Below the pieces are notes generated by a model that saw only the letters and a list, made by a program, of their open reading frames with translations, was not told the DNA's origin and ran no database searches. From assembly GCA_034659435.1 (NCBI GenBank), contig JAYEHJ010000100.1, positions 1 through 6,777 on the forward strand: a stretch of DNA of 6,777 nucleotides. Direction: 5' to 3'. Shown here one piece after another: positions 6,249-6,777 of the stretch (positions are counted from its first letter, which is position 1; each line of letters starts with the position of its first letter). The DNA is from JAGLYP01 sp034659435 (GTDB lineage Bacteria > Patescibacteriota > Patescibacteriia > Patescibacteriales > UBA12075). The position numbers and the translations under genes are program-made.

Positions 6249-6277
6249 ATTATACTATATTTTCAAGAATTTAAAAA
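6249..6277 (-). promoter_or_regulatory. Likely promoter for smc-smpB-ssrA
   Basis: On the minus strand TATAAT (6254-6249) is a perfect -10 box. A 17-bp spacer separates it from a weak -35, TTTTTA (6277-6272), which coincides with the T-run of the hicA terminator. It would start transcription about 85 nt before the smc ATG. The -10 is convincing, the -35 is not. Confidence 0.45.
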
Positions 6278-6456
6278 GCCGAGAAAGATAATTCTCTCCC
6301 GGCTATAAATAACTTATACACCATTTGGCGACAGTTTTTAGGATCTAATTTTCTATTGCCTGATTGGCCTCTGCCTTTTATTCTGATAACTTCAAAACCA
6401 CAACGTTTTAAAAATTTAATCATTTTCTTGCCTGAGATTGGCGACAACTTAGGCAT
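6271..6456 (-). pseudogene. hicA: Degenerate HicA-type toxin
   Basis: The frame encodes 61 residues. The start MPKLSPISGKKMIKFLKRCGFEVIRIKG (1-28) is a good HicA N-terminus (family: small dsRBD-like mRNA interferase). The family then has a catalytic His in KGSHxxF, but here it reads KGRGQSG, and the whole product contains no histidine. IAGRELS (51-57) resembles the HAGRELS segment that precedes the last helix, but a stop follows after SFSAF. Codons just after the stop (ILENI in frame) still resemble the family's final helix, which suggests a recent nonsense or small-deletion event. Family members usually have about 75-80 residues. It starts inside the hicB frame (ATG 6454-6456; hicB stop 6449-6451). 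It is probably an inactive remnant; a diverged relative is the alternative. Confidence 0.65.
6273..6303 (-). terminator. Rho-independent terminator after hicBA
   Basis: On the minus strand GCCGGGAGAG pairs with CUUUCUCGGC (10 bp including two G-U pairs, loop AAUUAU, 6278-6303), followed by UUUUUAAAUUC. It closes the hicBA transcript. The hairpin lies within the last codons of the shortened hicA frame, which suggests the end of hicA was eroded into, or replaced by, this element. Confidence 0.75.
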
Positions 6457-6715
6457 ACTTAACTTTTTGGGAATTAAAAATTTCTATTTGCTGAAAACCG
6501 ACAAACTCATTTGGGCTTAAAAGCCCTAAATTTTCTTGTTCTTCCACTTCCAAACAAAGATGAATAACCTCATCTAATCTTTTATACAGCTCGGGCAAAT
6601 CTTTTGCTTGTGTATGGCAGCCCTTTAACGTCGGGACTTTGGCAATATAATAGCCATCTTCATCTTTCTCAATAATAACCGGAAAAGTATATTTTTTCTT
6701 TTTTTTAATTACCAT
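6449..6715 (-). CDS. hicB: HicB-family antitoxin (short form)
   Basis: The 88-residue product has the HicB N-terminal signature: YTFPVIIEKDEDGYYIAKVP (9-28), then LKGCHTQAKDLPE (30-42), a helix with LDEVIHLCLE (47-56), and near the end FVGFQQIEI (71-79). This partial RNase-H-like fold binds and neutralises HicA. The short form lacks the C-terminal DNA-binding domain of longer HicB proteins, so any autoregulation would need another part. It precedes hicA and overlaps it by eight bases, a frequent hicBA order. The toxin appears broken while this gene looks intact, so it may be a relic or act against HicA toxins elsewhere. ATG at 6715 is preceded by A/T-rich sequence with no Shine-Dalgarno. The 62 bp to the window end show no clear promoter. 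Confidence 0.9.
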   Translation of the reverse strand: MVIKKKKKYTFPVIIEKDEDGYYIAKVPTLKGCHTQAKDLPELYKRLDEVIHLCLEVEEQENLGLLSPNEFVGFQQIEIFNSQKVKYA

Positions 6716-6777
6716 ATTTTTTATTATTTATCTTATTGTCTTTTCAGCTTATTTAAAAATTATTAAATTCATCTATT

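Noticed and set aside
1..6777. Recoded UGA, CRISPR arrays, additional tRNA or rRNA genes
   Set aside because: No family protein reads through UGA in frame, no regular repeat-spacer pattern is present, and apart from the tmRNA no cloverleaf or rRNA sequence was recognised by eye.

Overview
The window is AT-rich and its genes look bacterial, with the standard code (three genes end in TGA). Several traits suggest a reduced-genome lineage such as Patescibacteria/CPR: few Shine-Dalgarno sequences, very tight gene packing, an SMC protein that appears to lack its hinge, and a tmRNA without an encoded CCA. That placement is inference; no marker here settles it.

Left part (1 to about 2655, all genes on +) is the integrase-proximal end of an integrated mobile element. 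It carries the C-terminal part of a protein resembling the filamentous-phage gpII/X replication initiator (cut by the window edge). A small protein with two tandem four-cysteine motifs overlaps it by ATGA. After a 281-bp repeat-rich intergenic stretch come an excisionase-like helix-turn-helix protein and a tyrosine recombinase with all catalytic residues. The recombinase frame runs into the 3' end of the tmRNA gene, which marks the likely attachment site. The element is therefore probably an inovirus-like prophage or a rolling-circle plasmid-type integrative element inserted at ssrA. Its other end and any capsid or secretion genes lie outside the window.

Right part (2637 to 6777, all genes on -) is host chromosome, read right to left: hicB, a decayed hicA, a terminator, a promoter, smc, smpB, ssrA and its terminator. 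The gene smc lies 15 nt before smpB, and the last six codons plus stop of smpB are also the first 21 nt of tmRNA. This suggests one smc-smpB-ssrA transcription unit. SmpB and tmRNA together form the trans-translation ribosome-rescue system; SMC acts in chromosome organisation. The tmRNA encodes a 22-residue tag ending ALAPVIA rather than the common ALAA.

The most interesting points are: (1) the smpB/ssrA overlap, where tmRNA 5' maturation would turn smpB mRNA into a non-stop message; (2) the integrase gene whose stop codon lies in the tmRNA T arm and whose C-terminal frame contains the tmRNA terminator; (3) an 887-residue SMC with symmetric arms and no recognisable hinge; (4) the gpII-like initiator plus tandem-Cys protein plus xis/int module targeted to ssrA.
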